Numbered from the stretch's first letter, positions 36,405 through 45,000 are shown. The stretch: 64,000 nt of DNA from Sulfuriflexus mobilis (GCF_003967195.1 NZ_AP018725.1:434001-498000); one strand, 5' to 3'. Notes: generated by a model from the letters alone, not told the origin. Translations and numbers: made by a program.

Positions 36405-36947
36405 CTACCAGGTCAGGTCATCGGGGATTTGATAGTCGGCATAGGGGTCGTCTTCATCAATGGCCTGTTCCGCATTACTGAACAGGATAATGCGCGCCGC
36501 ATCGCGTTGCTGGATTTTTTTGGCAATGGCTTTGGGTACCAGTTCATATCGACTATCGATGCGGGCGATGCCTAATGTGCCCTGTGTAATGTGTTTCTTC
36601 ATTTCCGCAGTGATATAAATGCGTTCAATTTTTTTCATATGCTCGAAGTTGTAGACAAGCTCGCAGTCATCACCCCGTTCTATACGGTTGGTGGTGATGA
36701 GTTGATCAATCTCTGCAGAGAGGGCCTTTTTTCGGGCTTGCTGTTCTTTTTTCTTGTTTAATTCACGATCGAGCGCGGCTTTTTCTTTTGCCGCCTGCGC
36801 GGCCTTGAGTTTGGTTTCATCGATCTCTACAGCCTTCTTTGAGCCCTGTTGTTTTTTCTTTTTATGCGCGGCATTTTTGACCTTGTTAACTTGCTGCTTG
36901 CTGACTAGGCCGGCTTTAAGTAATTGGTCCTGGAACGGGTTGCCCAT
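36405..36947 (-). CDS. DUF2058-family protein (YaiL-like)
   Basis: 180 residues. It begins GNPFQDQLLKAGLVSKQQV, followed by a long Lys/Ala/Glu-rich helix (about 25-75) and a C-terminal domain with NRIERGDDCELVYNFEH, all typical of DUF2058 proteins, which have been described as nucleic-acid-associated. Convergent with the LysR gene. Confidence 0.85.
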   Translation of the reverse strand: MGNPFQDQLLKAGLVSKQQVNKVKNAAHKKKKQQGSKKAVEIDETKLKAAQAAKEKAALDRELNKKKEQQARKKALSAEIDQLITTNRIERGDDCELVYNFEHMKKIERIYITAEMKKHITQGTLGIARIDSRYELVPKAIAKKIQQRDAARIILFSNAEQAIDEDDPYADYQIPDDLTW

Positions 36948-37143
36948 GCTGTTTATCTCGTTGTTTCGGGTGTAGGTAGCCTGATAGGGGAGACCTTATC
37001 GTATTCTGACTGCCGAGCCAAATTCGCGCATGAGTACTTCTGGCTGCAGGCAGACGGTAGCACCTGCGGCGAGCTCAACGGGGCACCGCAATGGTTCAAT
37101 GAAATCCTGTGCAAGGCTTTTCAGGCTTGATACTCTTTAAAGC

Positions 37144-37818
37144 ATGAAAGCCATGATCCTTGCCGCCGGTCGCGGAGAACGCATGCGACCCCTCACCAAT
37201 ACCACACCCAAATCCCTGTTGCAGGTCGGCGGACAGGCCCTGATTGTGTATCACATCCTGGCCCTGCGTGAGGCCGGAATTGACGAGATCGTTATCAACC
37301 ACGCCTGGCTGGGTGAACTGATCACCGACTATCTGGGCGATGGCGACCAGTATGGCGTGCAGATCCATTACTCCGATGAAAGTGGCGGGGCGCTGGAGAC
37401 CGCAGGCGGCATCGTCAAGGCCTTGCCCCTGCTCGGCGAGGCGCCGTTTGTGGTGGTCAACGCGGATATCTTTACCGATTACGCCTATCAAAACCTGCCG
37501 CAACGGCCCGATGGCCTGGCCCATCTGGTCATGGTCGATAACCCGCCGCAGCACCCGGACGGTGATTTTGTCCTCAGCGCGGGTCGTCTGCGGGCCGAGG
37601 CGGGGCCGCGCCTGACCTTTAGCGGCATCGGCCTGTATGAGCCGAAACTGTTCGCGGACTGTCAGCCGGGGCCCTTACCGCTGGCGCCGATCCTGCGTGC
37701 GGCCATGGCCCGTAACGAGGTCAGCGGCGAACACTATCGTGGCCAGTGGCAGGACATCGGTACGCCCGCGCGGCTGGCCGAACTCAATGCGAGTTTAGGG
37801 GCCAACGACGATGGGTGA
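37144..37818 (+). CDS. murU: N-acetylmuramate 1-phosphate uridylyltransferase
   Basis: 224 residues. A sugar-phosphate nucleotidyltransferase with the signature LAAGRGERMRPLTNTTPK at 6-23 and NADIFTDY near 112-119. MurU makes UDP-MurNAc from MurNAc-1-phosphate, the step after AmgK in the recycling route that bypasses fosfomycin-sensitive synthesis. The short length and the presence of amgK upstream fit MurU rather than a glucose or mannose enzyme. The following gene overlaps it by eight bases. Confidence 0.85.
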   Translation: MKAMILAAGRGERMRPLTNTTPKSLLQVGGQALIVYHILALREAGIDEIVINHAWLGELITDYLGDGDQYGVQIHYSDESGGALETAGGIVKALPLLGEAPFVVVNADIFTDYAYQNLPQRPDGLAHLVMVDNPPQHPDGDFVLSAGRLRAEAGPRLTFSGIGLYEPKLFADCQPGPLPLAPILRAAMARNEVSGEHYRGQWQDIGTPARLAELNASLGANDDG

Positions 37819-39241
37819 AGAGATTCAACGCCGTCACTTTAGCGAGGACGATTTCGCGCGTTTCAACGCCGCACTCGAAAAGGAAACGGCCCTTTTACGT
37901 TCGTGGTTCGCCCATGGCGAGCTCTCTTCACGCGAGGCCACCGGCGGCTTTGAACTCGAGGCCTGGCTGCTCGACGACCAGACCCGGCCGGCCGCCAACA
38001 ACGTCGCCTATCTCGAGGCCCTGAATAACCCACTCGTGGTCCCCGAACTGGCGCGCTTTAATGTCGAACTCAACGGTACCCCGCAGGCCCTCTACGGAGA
38101 CGGGCTGCGCAAGATGCAGGACGAGTTGCAGGCCACCTGGGAGGCCTGCACGGCGACGGCCCGCCAGCTCGATAACGACCTGCTCATGATCGGTGTTCTG
38201 CCGACCGTCAGGGATACCGACCTGAGCCTGGAAAACATGTCACACATGACGCGTTACGAGGCCCTCAACGAGCAGGTCATGCGGCAGCGCCAGGGTCGGC
38301 CATTGCAGCTTGATATCAATGGCCACGAACACTTACTCAGCACGCACCATGACGTGATGCTGGAGGCCGCGGCGACCTCGTTCCAGATTCACACGCAGGT
38401 CCCCATCGATGCCGCCGCCCGTTATTACAATGCCGCCATCATCGCCTCGGCACCGCTGGTCGCGGTCAGTGCCAATTCACCGTTCCTGTTCGGCCGAGAC
38501 CTGTGGGCCGAGACCCGCATCCCGTTGTTTGAACAGGCCGTGGAAATCGGTGGCCTGGGTGGCGCCAGTTTTGGGCCGATAAAGCGGGTCAGTTTTGGCA
38601 GCGGTTATGTGCACGAATCGATCATGGAGTGTTTTACCGAGAACCAGCAACATTTCCCGATTCTCTTGCCCGTCGATTACGACGGTGCCGATACCGAGCT
38701 CAAGCACCTACGCCTGCACAATGGCACCATCTGGCGCTGGAACCGTCCGCTGGTCGGTTTTGATGCCGATGGCACGCCGCATATCCGTATTGAACACCGC
38801 GTGATCCCGGCCGGGCCAACCATCACCGATGCCTTCGCCAATGCGGCCTTTTATTTCGGCCTGCAACAGGCCTTCACTGAGCGTAGTGTCGGCATGGAAC
38901 ATGAACTCGAGTTTGCCCAGGCGCGGGATAACTTTTATGCCGCCGCCAAACAGGGCCTGCAGGCGCGACTGCACTGGGCGGGGAAACATGTACCGGTACA
39001 AACCCTGTTGCTCGAGGTATTGCTGCCGATGGCGCACAATGGCCTCGAATCCCTGAGCATCGACCGTGATGATATCAATGATTACCTGGGTATCATCGAG
39101 GCACGTATCCGCACAGGCCAGACAGGCAGTGCCTGGCAACGCCAACAGGCCCAACAACGCCATGGCGACCTGCGCGCCATGACCGCCGATTACCTATACT
39201 GGCAGCAACGCGGCCTGCCGGTTCACGAATGGGGACACTAA
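37811..39241 (+). CDS. GCS2-family glutamate-cysteine ligase-like protein
   Basis: 476 residues of the glutamate--cysteine ligase 2 (carboxylate-amine ligase) superfamily: FELEAWLLDD near 36-45 holds the metal-binding glutamates, ARFNVELNGTP at about 80-90, and IEHRVIPAGPTITDA near 325-340. It probably forms an amide or peptide bond with glutamate at the expense of ATP; the amine partner is unknown. It overlaps murU and the following peptidase gene, so the three form one tight operon. Confidence 0.8.
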   Translation: MGEEIQRRHFSEDDFARFNAALEKETALLRSWFAHGELSSREATGGFELEAWLLDDQTRPAANNVAYLEALNNPLVVPELARFNVELNGTPQALYGDGLRKMQDELQATWEACTATARQLDNDLLMIGVLPTVRDTDLSLENMSHMTRYEALNEQVMRQRQGRPLQLDINGHEHLLSTHHDVMLEAAATSFQIHTQVPIDAAARYYNAAIIASAPLVAVSANSPFLFGRDLWAETRIPLFEQAVEIGGLGGASFGPIKRVSFGSGYVHESIMECFTENQQHFPILLPVDYDGADTELKHLRLHNGTIWRWNRPLVGFDADGTPHIRIEHRVIPAGPTITDAFANAAFYFGLQQAFTERSVGMEHELEFAQARDNFYAAAKQGLQARLHWAGKHVPVQTLLLEVLLPMAHNGLESLSIDRDDINDYLGIIEARIRTGQTGSAWQRQQAQQRHGDLRAMTADYLYWQQRGLPVHEWGH

Positions 39242-40257
39242 TGCCAGATCAGTTGTTACATACACGCGAAGACCTGCCCGCGGGCCTGCTCGATTGCCCG
39301 GTGGAAGACCTGCATACGCTATTAAAGGGACCGACCCTGATCCACCTGCCGGGCCGGCGGCCGGAACCGTTGTTTGTCTCGGTGCTGTTGCACGGCAATG
39401 AGCCGGTCGGCATGCAGGCCATGCAACAGGTACTGAAACGCTACCAGGGGCAGGAGCTGCCACGGGCCCTGTCACTGTTTATCGGCAATGTCTCGGCGGC
39501 GGCAAGGCAACAACGTCGCCTCGACGGACAACCCGATTACAATCGCATCTGGGCAGAAGGGCAGACGCCCGAGCACGCCATGGCGGCCGAGGTCGTGGCG
39601 CAGATGCGGCAACGTGAGGTCTTCGCCAGTATCGATGTGCACAACAACACCGGCCTGAACCCGCATTACGGTTGCGTCAACCGTCTCGACCACCGCTTCC
39701 TGCGCCTGGCGACCAACTTTTCGCGTACCGTGGTCTATTTCACCAAACCCGAAGGCGTGCAGACCAGTGCCTTTGCCGACTTTTGCCCGGCGGTGACGCT
39801 CGAGTGTGGCCAGCCCGAACAGGCCTATGGTGTCAAACATGCCGCCGAATTTCTCGACACGGTACTGAACATGGCGCGCCTCTCAGACAGACAAGTGCCC
39901 GAGCACGATATCGACCTGTTCCATACCGTGGCCCTGGTTAAGGTGCCCACCGAGGTCTCGTTTGGTTTTGATGAGGCCGCGGGGGTAGACCTGTGTTTCG
40001 AGGCCGACCTCGATCACATGAACTTTCGTGAACTGACAGTGGGCACGGTGTTCGGCCAGGTTAAAGCGGGTGCCGCAGTGCGACTCGAGGCGATGGATGA
40101 GCAGGGTGAAGACCGCGGTGCACATTACTTCTCGGTAGAGGATGGTGTCCTGAAAATTAACCAGGCCGTAATGCCCTCCATGCTGACCCTGAACGAGAAG
40201 GTCATCCGCCAGGACTGCCTGTGTTACCTCATGGAGAGGCTGGCCTTGCCCGTGTAA
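39241..40257 (+). CDS. AstE/AspA-like zinc carboxypeptidase-fold protein (M14 family)
   Basis: 338 residues from ATG at 39241, which shares its A with the preceding stop. Zinc-site motifs of the succinylglutamate desuccinylase/aspartoacylase group are visible: LLHGNEPVG near 46-54, SIDVHNNTGLNPHYG near 131-145, and the catalytic-glutamate stretch VTLECGQPEQ near 183-192. It probably hydrolyses an amide bond. Coupled to a ligase that forms such bonds, it may edit or recycle the product; that is inference. Confidence 0.8.
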   Translation: MPDQLLHTREDLPAGLLDCPVEDLHTLLKGPTLIHLPGRRPEPLFVSVLLHGNEPVGMQAMQQVLKRYQGQELPRALSLFIGNVSAAARQQRRLDGQPDYNRIWAEGQTPEHAMAAEVVAQMRQREVFASIDVHNNTGLNPHYGCVNRLDHRFLRLATNFSRTVVYFTKPEGVQTSAFADFCPAVTLECGQPEQAYGVKHAAEFLDTVLNMARLSDRQVPEHDIDLFHTVALVKVPTEVSFGFDEAAGVDLCFEADLDHMNFRELTVGTVFGQVKAGAAVRLEAMDEQGEDRGAHYFSVEDGVLKINQAVMPSMLTLNEKVIRQDCLCYLMERLALPV

Positions 40258-40260
40258 CGG

Positions 40261-40777
40261 TTTATATATAACCGCTGACATTCGGACTGATTCTATGTCG
40301 AATTTCAGTGGTAAAGCGAACAAGCAGGTTACGGTGGAAAGCACGAATCTGGTTCATGGGCTCTTCACCGCGACGTTGTTTAATATAGCTCAACTCTTCA
40401 GGTGTCAGTTGGCGAGCAGTAGTCGGATGAGTCATATCAAGCTGCCGGGCTGAGTCTTGCTAGAAATGCCAGTCAACCTCCTGACAGGCCGGTCATATTA
40501 GAAGATTACAATATAGAATCCGTATAGCATCGATACACTGATGAAATTGCCAGCCTGTAAGTCGATTTTGGCGACCTATTGCTTCAAAATATTGGGTAAC
40601 GTCATTTCCCGAAAGGGTCTTGATCTGACGACCTTTTTGAGACTTAATGAAATCCTCTACACGCTTCATATACCAGCGCCCTTGCTTCTCCGATATAGAA
40701 GCTTTTTGCAGGCAGGACAGATAATTATAAAAGAAACGCGAAGTGGCGGCAGAGCTATTAATCGGGGAGTCAGACAT
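40261..40777 (-). pseudogene. intI: integron integrase IntI, truncated and interrupted
   Basis: Read from ATG 40777 (AAGGAAAG upstream). The first about 94 codons encode the SAM-like N-terminal domain (SEKQGRWYMKRVEDFI, TGWQFHQCIDAIRILYC). The same frame continues through TGA at 40493 and TAG at 40460 into DSARQLDMTHPTTARQLTPE and RAFHRNLLVRFTTEIRH, which are typical of long integron integrases, then ends at 40261. The whole catalytic domain with the Arg-His-Arg-Tyr residues is missing. It is divergent from the cassette array, as intI genes are, and cannot encode an active recombinase. Confidence 0.8.
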
Positions 40778-40867
40778 ATGAACTTTCCTTGTTATAAATG
40801 CGGGCATTTTGCCCTGAAATGTAACTGCTGCGTTAATACTAGGCCGAACAGGTCAATAGCTCAATAA

Positions 40868-40921
40868 GCCGCGTCGGCCTATTACTCAATAGTAACGACG
40901 CGGCCTAACAGTATATTAGGC
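40868..40921. other. attI-like or attC-like recombination site next to intI
   Basis: A hairpin with arms GCCGCGTCG (40868-40876) and CGACGCGGC (40896-40904) and inner pairing TTACT/AGTAA is followed by GCCTAAC (40903-40909) and, five bases later, ATTAGGC (40915-40921), close to the GTTRRRY core. The first cassette gene starts 20 bases beyond. Its place between intI and cassette 1 fits attI; the folded shape resembles attC. Confidence 0.5.
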
Positions 40922-40940
40922 ATACAAAGAGAAACGAACA

Positions 40941-41345
40941 ATGACAATATCTGGCTCATGCTTTTGTGGCGCAGTCACATACAAGATAGAAGGGAAATTG
41001 CGTGATGCACGTTCTTGCCATTGTTCTATGTGCAGAAAGGCATTTAGCGCTCAAGCCTCCGCGTATGCGCTAGTTGAACAAAGCGAATTTAGGTGGCTTT
41101 CTGGCGAAAAGCTTTTAACCAATTACGAGTCTAAACATGGCGCAGGTTTACAGTTCTGTAGTAAGTGTGGATCAACACTTTGTGGCACATACAAAGGTAT
41201 GATTCATGGGGTTACCTTAGGGTGCGTAGATGGTAATCCGGACATAGCACTAGATAGGCATATTTTTGTTGGTTCAAAAGCGCTCTGGGAAACCGTTCCA
41301 GAGGGAGTCCCACAATATGAAGAGTTGCCGCCAGAAAATGCCTAA
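40941..41345 (+). CDS. GFA/CENP-V-family zinc protein (cassette 1)
   Basis: 134 residues of the glutathione-dependent formaldehyde-activating enzyme-like fold. Zinc-binding cysteines are in GSCFCGAVTY (8-10), SCHCSMCRKAF (about 26-33) and FCSKCGSTLCG (about 72-82). Substrate unknown; many members act on small electrophiles with glutathione. Its stop lies inside the attC that follows, typical of an integron cassette. Confidence 0.88.
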   Translation: MTISGSCFCGAVTYKIEGKLRDARSCHCSMCRKAFSAQASAYALVEQSEFRWLSGEKLLTNYESKHGAGLQFCSKCGSTLCGTYKGMIHGVTLGCVDGNPDIALDRHIFVGSKALWETVPEGVPQYEELPPENA

Positions 41346-41428
41346 CAACACATTCAAAACCGCAGGGCATAAACCTGCCCTGCTCGGGCGCCGCAAAATA
41401 CGCGGCGCCGTTTAATTCATCGTTAGGT
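41340..41428 (+). other. attC site of cassette 1
   Basis: Starts GCCTAAC (41340-41346) and ends with the core GTTAGGT (41422-41428), 89 bp. The interior has two stems: GCAGGGC with GCCCTGC, and GGCGCCG with CGGCGCC. These are the features of an attC recombination site. Confidence 0.8.
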
Positions 41429-41449
41429 GCAAAATAAACTGAGGGTTTT

Positions 41450-41818
41450 ATGAAATTTAATGGTCCAGTACCAATATTGCGTAGTTTTGACGAAGTTAAA
41501 GCCAAAGAGTTTTATGTGAAATTTCTCGGGTTCAATATAGACTGGGAGCATCGCTTTGAAAATAACACCCCTCTATATATGCAACTTTCAAAAGACGATT
41601 GCATTATTCACCTTTCTGAGCACCACGGTGATTCAAGTCCTGGGGCATCTTTAAGAATATTAACTTCAAATATAGATTCTTATCAGAAAGAGTTATTAGA
41701 AAAAAAATATAAGAATGCGAGACCAGACATTAGAGATATGCCTTGGGGTACTCGTGATATGGTTATTTCAGATCCATTTGGCAATAAGCTAATATTTAAT
41801 GAAGAACAGAGCACCTAA
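41450..41818 (+). CDS. glyoxalase/bleomycin-resistance-fold protein (cassette 2)
   Basis: 122 residues with the vicinal-oxygen-chelate fold: VPILRSFDEVKAKEFYVKFLGF at the start (key Phe, Tyr and Gly-Phe), HLSEHHGDSSPG in the middle, and ISDPFGNKLIF at the end. Such small members resemble Sh-ble-type drug-binding or resistance proteins, a common cassette cargo. No evidence for the specific ligand. It follows the attC core by 21 bases. Confidence 0.82.
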   Translation: MKFNGPVPILRSFDEVKAKEFYVKFLGFNIDWEHRFENNTPLYMQLSKDDCIIHLSEHHGDSSPGASLRILTSNIDSYQKELLEKKYKNARPDIRDMPWGTRDMVISDPFGNKLIFNEEQST

Positions 41819-41902
41819 CAATCGCGTCAACTCGGGCGGCACAAATCGTCGCTCGCTATCGCTCACGCCACTTCATGCCGCCGGTTACGCGAAGCGTTAT
41901 GC
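41813..41902 (+). other. attC site of cassette 2
   Basis: Starts ACCTAAC (41813-41819) over the gene's stop codon and ends GTTATGC (41896-41902), 90 bp. GGGCGGC near the left pairs with GCCGCC on the right, and an inner stem is made by GCGA/TCGC repeats. Confidence 0.78.
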
Positions 41903-41959
41903 GTCAATAATATATAGGCAATATACAGACTGAATTATTCTAATGTGAGGAACAATATC

Positions 41960-42967
41960 ATGTTTAATTATGGATCAGGAAATAAATACATATGTTGTAA
42001 ATATTATAATTCTATGTCATTTCTTATCTTCGTAACATTTAGTTTAGCCTTTTTACAACCAGTTATGGCGGATGTTGGAAGGATTGAGCTTTATCCGATC
42101 CAGTCTATGACGTTGACTGATCAGGAATTCCTGAGGGGAAATAAAAACGGTAAACCAGTAACAATTTCAGGCGAGTTGCGATATCCGCGAAAGAAAATGA
42201 AAAAATATCCAGTTATTGTACTGGTTCATGGGTCTGGCGGGGTATCTGGTTATGTCGATGACTGGGCTCAGTTTATCAATAAAATGGGTGTGGCAGTATT
42301 TATTCTAGATAGTTTCACAGGCCGAGGTCTATATAAGGTTAATAATGATCAAAGTAAGCTTGGTAGACTAGCTATGGTAGTCGATGCTTACCGCGCATTA
42401 GATTTACTGTCAGAGCATAAACGTATTGATCCTCAGAGAATAGCGGTAATGGGTTTTTCGCGGGGTGGTCAAGTGACTTTATATTCTAGTATGAAGCGTT
42501 TTCATCGCTTGCATGGTTCTAATCATGAGTTTTCAGGATACATTGCATTTTATCCGTCATGTATAACTCATTACAAAGAAGATCAAAATATTGTTGATAA
42601 ACCTGTACGAATATTTCATGGAAGTGCGGATAATTACAATCCGGTTGTTACCTGTCGAACGTTTGCTAACAGGCTAAAGAGTCTTGGAAAAGATGTTGTA
42701 TTACACGAATATCCTAATGCACACCATGTGTTCGATTATAAAAAGCTGGTTAAGCCAATTGTTCTTAAGAAGGCTCAGACTACTCGATCTTGCAGACTAA
42801 AAGAAGTGGATAAGGGTGTTATTGTAAATGCCAAGAGTGGTAAAAGGTTTACTTATAAAGATCCATGCGTAGAGCTTGGGCCAACAATAGCATTTAATCA
42901 CGTTGCTTATGATAAAACAAAAAATGAACTGGGTAATTTTATTAGTACATTATTTCAGCTTCAATAG
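41960..42967 (+). CDS. secreted alpha/beta hydrolase, dienelactone-hydrolase-like (cassette 3)
   Basis: 335 residues from ATG 41960 (GAGGAA upstream). A signal peptide (FLIFVTFSLAFLQPVMA) is followed by an alpha/beta hydrolase domain: VIVLVHGSGGVSGY (oxyanion region), the nucleophile elbow MGFSRGGQ (Ser), a candidate acid in GSADNYNP and the catalytic His in NAHHVFDY. It resembles dienelactone hydrolases, but the nucleophile is Ser rather than Cys. AT-rich compared with the backbone, as expected for a mobile cassette. Confidence 0.82.
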   Translation: MFNYGSGNKYICCKYYNSMSFLIFVTFSLAFLQPVMADVGRIELYPIQSMTLTDQEFLRGNKNGKPVTISGELRYPRKKMKKYPVIVLVHGSGGVSGYVDDWAQFINKMGVAVFILDSFTGRGLYKVNNDQSKLGRLAMVVDAYRALDLLSEHKRIDPQRIAVMGFSRGGQVTLYSSMKRFHRLHGSNHEFSGYIAFYPSCITHYKEDQNIVDKPVRIFHGSADNYNPVVTCRTFANRLKSLGKDVVLHEYPNAHHVFDYKKLVKPIVLKKAQTTRSCRLKEVDKGVIVNAKSGKRFTYKDPCVELGPTIAFNHVAYDKTKNELGNFISTLFQLQ

Positions 42968-43048
42968 AAATATTTTCTTATGATTTATTGGAGTCTTAAG
43001 AGTTAGTTTATTTGTGAAACGCATAACAAAACGTCTATGGACGCCTCC

Positions 43049-43307
43049 GTCAAGTAGTGAAGTAACCTTTTTATTGTCACCACGAAGATAAAGATTGCGT
43101 TCGTCTATCCGGCCTCTTAGTGGTCTTCTTATTGAGACCGGGCCAACATGAAAAATACGCCGACGAAGGGCCATACGCTCAAGAGACTTCAAGAGCCAGA
43201 TTTGTTATCGGCCTTCCTTCGTCGTGATCTTATCGGTGGTGTCATGTGTGTCACTTCACTGCGCAAACCCTGATAGGCGTAAACTGTTGTCGATGCTTTA
43301 AGGTCTG
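43049..43307 (-). ncRNA. probable guide (bridge/seek) RNA region of the IS1111-type element
   Basis: 259 bases with no open frame between the transposase stop and the subterminal repeat. In IS1111-group elements the noncoding end on the 3' side of the transposase encodes the guide RNA that recognises target and donor. Position and length fit. I did not fold it or identify the guide loops, so the RNA limits are unknown. Confidence 0.5.
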
Positions 43308-44345
43308 TTACTGAACCGTGTAATTCGCATCGAATTCCCGCTGATGCATCCAGGTGGCCCAGAGGATACGCACGAGTTTATTGGCCAGGGCGACGGTGGC
43401 CTTGTTATGACCGACGCGTTGTTCCAGCTGAGCGGCCCAAAGCTGTAGCGCCGAGAGCGGTCTGTTGTCGTGTTGTAATCGCTTGATGCGTGCCATGACC
43501 GAGCGTGCCCCATGGATCAATAAGGTTCGCAGGTATTTATCGCCGCGCTTGGAGATCCGACCGAGATAGCGATGGTCGCCGGAGCTGAATTCGCGGGGGG
43601 TGATACCGAGCCAGGCACTGAGCTGCCGGCCGTTTTTGAATTGTGCGGGGGATTGCACACTGGCGCGCATGGCGGTGGCACAGAGCAGACCAATCCCCTG
43701 GATGTGCATAAACTGCTGAATGACGACATCGTCCCTGGCCGCCTGTTTGAGTTGTTTCTCCAATTCACGGATACGTGTCTCGATGTCGGACAGCTCCTCC
43801 AATACCACCTGTACGCTCGACTGTAACAGGGCAGGCAAGGACGGCAGCACCTCGCCGGCCGTGCTGATCGCCGCGCGTGGCCCCATCGGCACGAGCACGC
43901 CGAATTCCCGCAGGATGCCGCGCAGGGCATTGATCCGCGCCACCCGTGTGGCCTTCCATTGTTCACGGAGCCGATGCAGGCTTTGTAGGGATTGCTGGTA
44001 CTCGGTTTTGACCGGCACCGGCTTGATCTCCGGGTTACGGGCGGCTTCGACGATGGCCATGGCATCACTGCGATCGGTTTTATTACGCCGCACGTAGGGA
44101 CGGACATGTTGCGCAGGTAACAACGTGACCTGGTGGCCCATCGCCTTGAGGGTACGCGCCCAATAATGCGCGGTACCACAAGACTCCATCACCACCTGTA
44201 CCGGTGGATGATTGACAAAAAAGCGGTAGAACTGGGTCCGATTTAAACGTTTTGAGCGGGTAACGTGATAGTGTTTATTAGCCAATGCTAATTGAAAGAC
44301 ATTTTTTGCTAAGTCGACACCAATTATTTTGCTAGACTTATCCAT
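43308..44345 (-). CDS. IS110/IS1111-family transposase
   Basis: 345 residues. The N-terminal DEDD RuvC-like domain begins KIIGVDLAKNVFQLALA (catalytic Asp in GVDLAK) and contains NKTDRSDAMAI (two further acidic residues). A coiled-coil linker follows (about 180-210), then the Transposase_20 domain with IQGIGLLCATAMRA, FSSGDHRYLGRISKRGD and the Ser-bearing LIHGARSVM. The frame is intact. Enzymes of this group use an element-encoded guide RNA to choose target DNA. Confidence 0.92.
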   Translation of the reverse strand: MDKSSKIIGVDLAKNVFQLALANKHYHVTRSKRLNRTQFYRFFVNHPPVQVVMESCGTAHYWARTLKAMGHQVTLLPAQHVRPYVRRNKTDRSDAMAIVEAARNPEIKPVPVKTEYQQSLQSLHRLREQWKATRVARINALRGILREFGVLVPMGPRAAISTAGEVLPSLPALLQSSVQVVLEELSDIETRIRELEKQLKQAARDDVVIQQFMHIQGIGLLCATAMRASVQSPAQFKNGRQLSAWLGITPREFSSGDHRYLGRISKRGDKYLRTLLIHGARSVMARIKRLQHDNRPLSALQLWAAQLEQRVGHNKATVALANKLVRILWATWMHQREFDANYTVQ

Positions 44346-44439
44346 GGACGTCTCCTTTTATGTATTGTTACGTAATGGTCACATATACGTATGGCACATT
44401 GATGCCGATTAAAAAAGGGAGGCGTCCATTTCATCATTC

Positions 44440-44522
44440 AAGTTGACACCTTTAATTTTGTGTTCTTTTTGTGAGATAAAGCGAGCCGTACAAAAAGAAC
44501 ACAAAATTAAAGGTGTCAACTT
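44440..44522. repeat. 33-bp perfect inverted repeat with 17-base loop
   Basis: Arms at 44440-44472 and 44490-44522 are exact complements; the left arm begins AAGTTGACACC and ends CTTTTTGT. The loop is 44473-44489. It lies immediately before the attC core GTTATGT and is best read as the stem of the cassette 3 attC. A mismatch-free stem of this length is unusual for attC. Confidence 0.85.
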
Positions 44523-44552
44523 AACTCCAGCGTTATGTGTAAAAAATAAAAT

Positions 44553-44891
44553 ATGAAACCCATCAATATCATAGGTTCAATAGTCGGTATAGCTCTAACT
44601 ATATTATCTATCAATAGTCTAAAACCATCTTCTGATTTAGCTTTTGCAGTCTTTGCTGTGTGGTCATGCTCCCCATTCATTTTAACTTTTGTTTTAAGCA
44701 TTACTCATAAAAACATAATTGGTGTCACAGTCGCAATTTACCTATCTTTATTAGTAGGCTTACTTTTGTTTCTTGAAATAACCTATTGGCATCAAGACCC
44801 ACAAGGCGGCATAGCTATTCTTATGTTGCCTTTTGTCCTTTTTGCAGTAATTATGGGTTCAACAAGCTTAATTAAGGAAAAGAACACATAA
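44553..44891 (+). CDS. small membrane protein (cassette 4)
   Basis: 112 residues, nearly all hydrophobic, with four predicted membrane helices (IIGSIVGIALTILSI, FAVWSCSPFILTFVL, IIGVTVAIYLSLLVGLLLF, IAILMLPFVLFAVIMG). No family recognised. It starts 14 bases after one attC core and ends inside the next attC. AT-rich. Confidence 0.7.
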   Translation: MKPINIIGSIVGIALTILSINSLKPSSDLAFAVFAVWSCSPFILTFVLSITHKNIIGVTVAIYLSLLVGLLLFLEITYWHQDPQGGIAILMLPFVLFAVIMGSTSLIKEKNT

Positions 44892-44987
44892 CAAGGCAGT
44901 CAAGAACGTTCGCTATCGCTCCCTGGGGCTTCCAAAAAGAGGCGCTACGCTTCTCTTTTTGAGAGCCCCTTACTTTAACCGTTATGC
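44886..44987 (+). other. attC site of cassette 4
   Basis: Starts ACATAAC (44886-44892) over the stop codon and ends GTTATGC (44981-44987). Interior pairing includes GGGGCT with AGCCCC and AAAAAGAG with CTCTTTTT. Confidence 0.78.
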
Positions 44988-45000
44988 GTAAAAGGTAAGC

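Larger units (their letters stand above)
43037..44429 (-). mobile_element. IS110-family element, IS1111-attC group
   Basis: Bounded by 12-bp subterminal inverted repeats, ATGGACGCCTCC (43037-43048) and its exact complement (44418-44429); the true ends are probably a few bases further out. It carries one transposase gene and a noncoding end of about 260 bp downstream of it, the layout of the IS1111 subgroup. There is no obvious target duplication, as usual for this family. Insertion is 9 bases from the attC core GCATAAC. IS1111-attC elements are known to target cassette attC sites. Confidence 0.85.
43021..44538 (+). other. attC site of cassette 3, split by an insertion sequence
   Basis: The left end GCATAAC (43021-43027) and the right core GTTATGT (44532-44538) are separated by an IS1111-type element. 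Joining 43021-43036 to 44430-44538 restores an attC of about 125 bp, whose central stem would be the 33-bp inverted repeat at 44440-44522. Confidence 0.65.
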
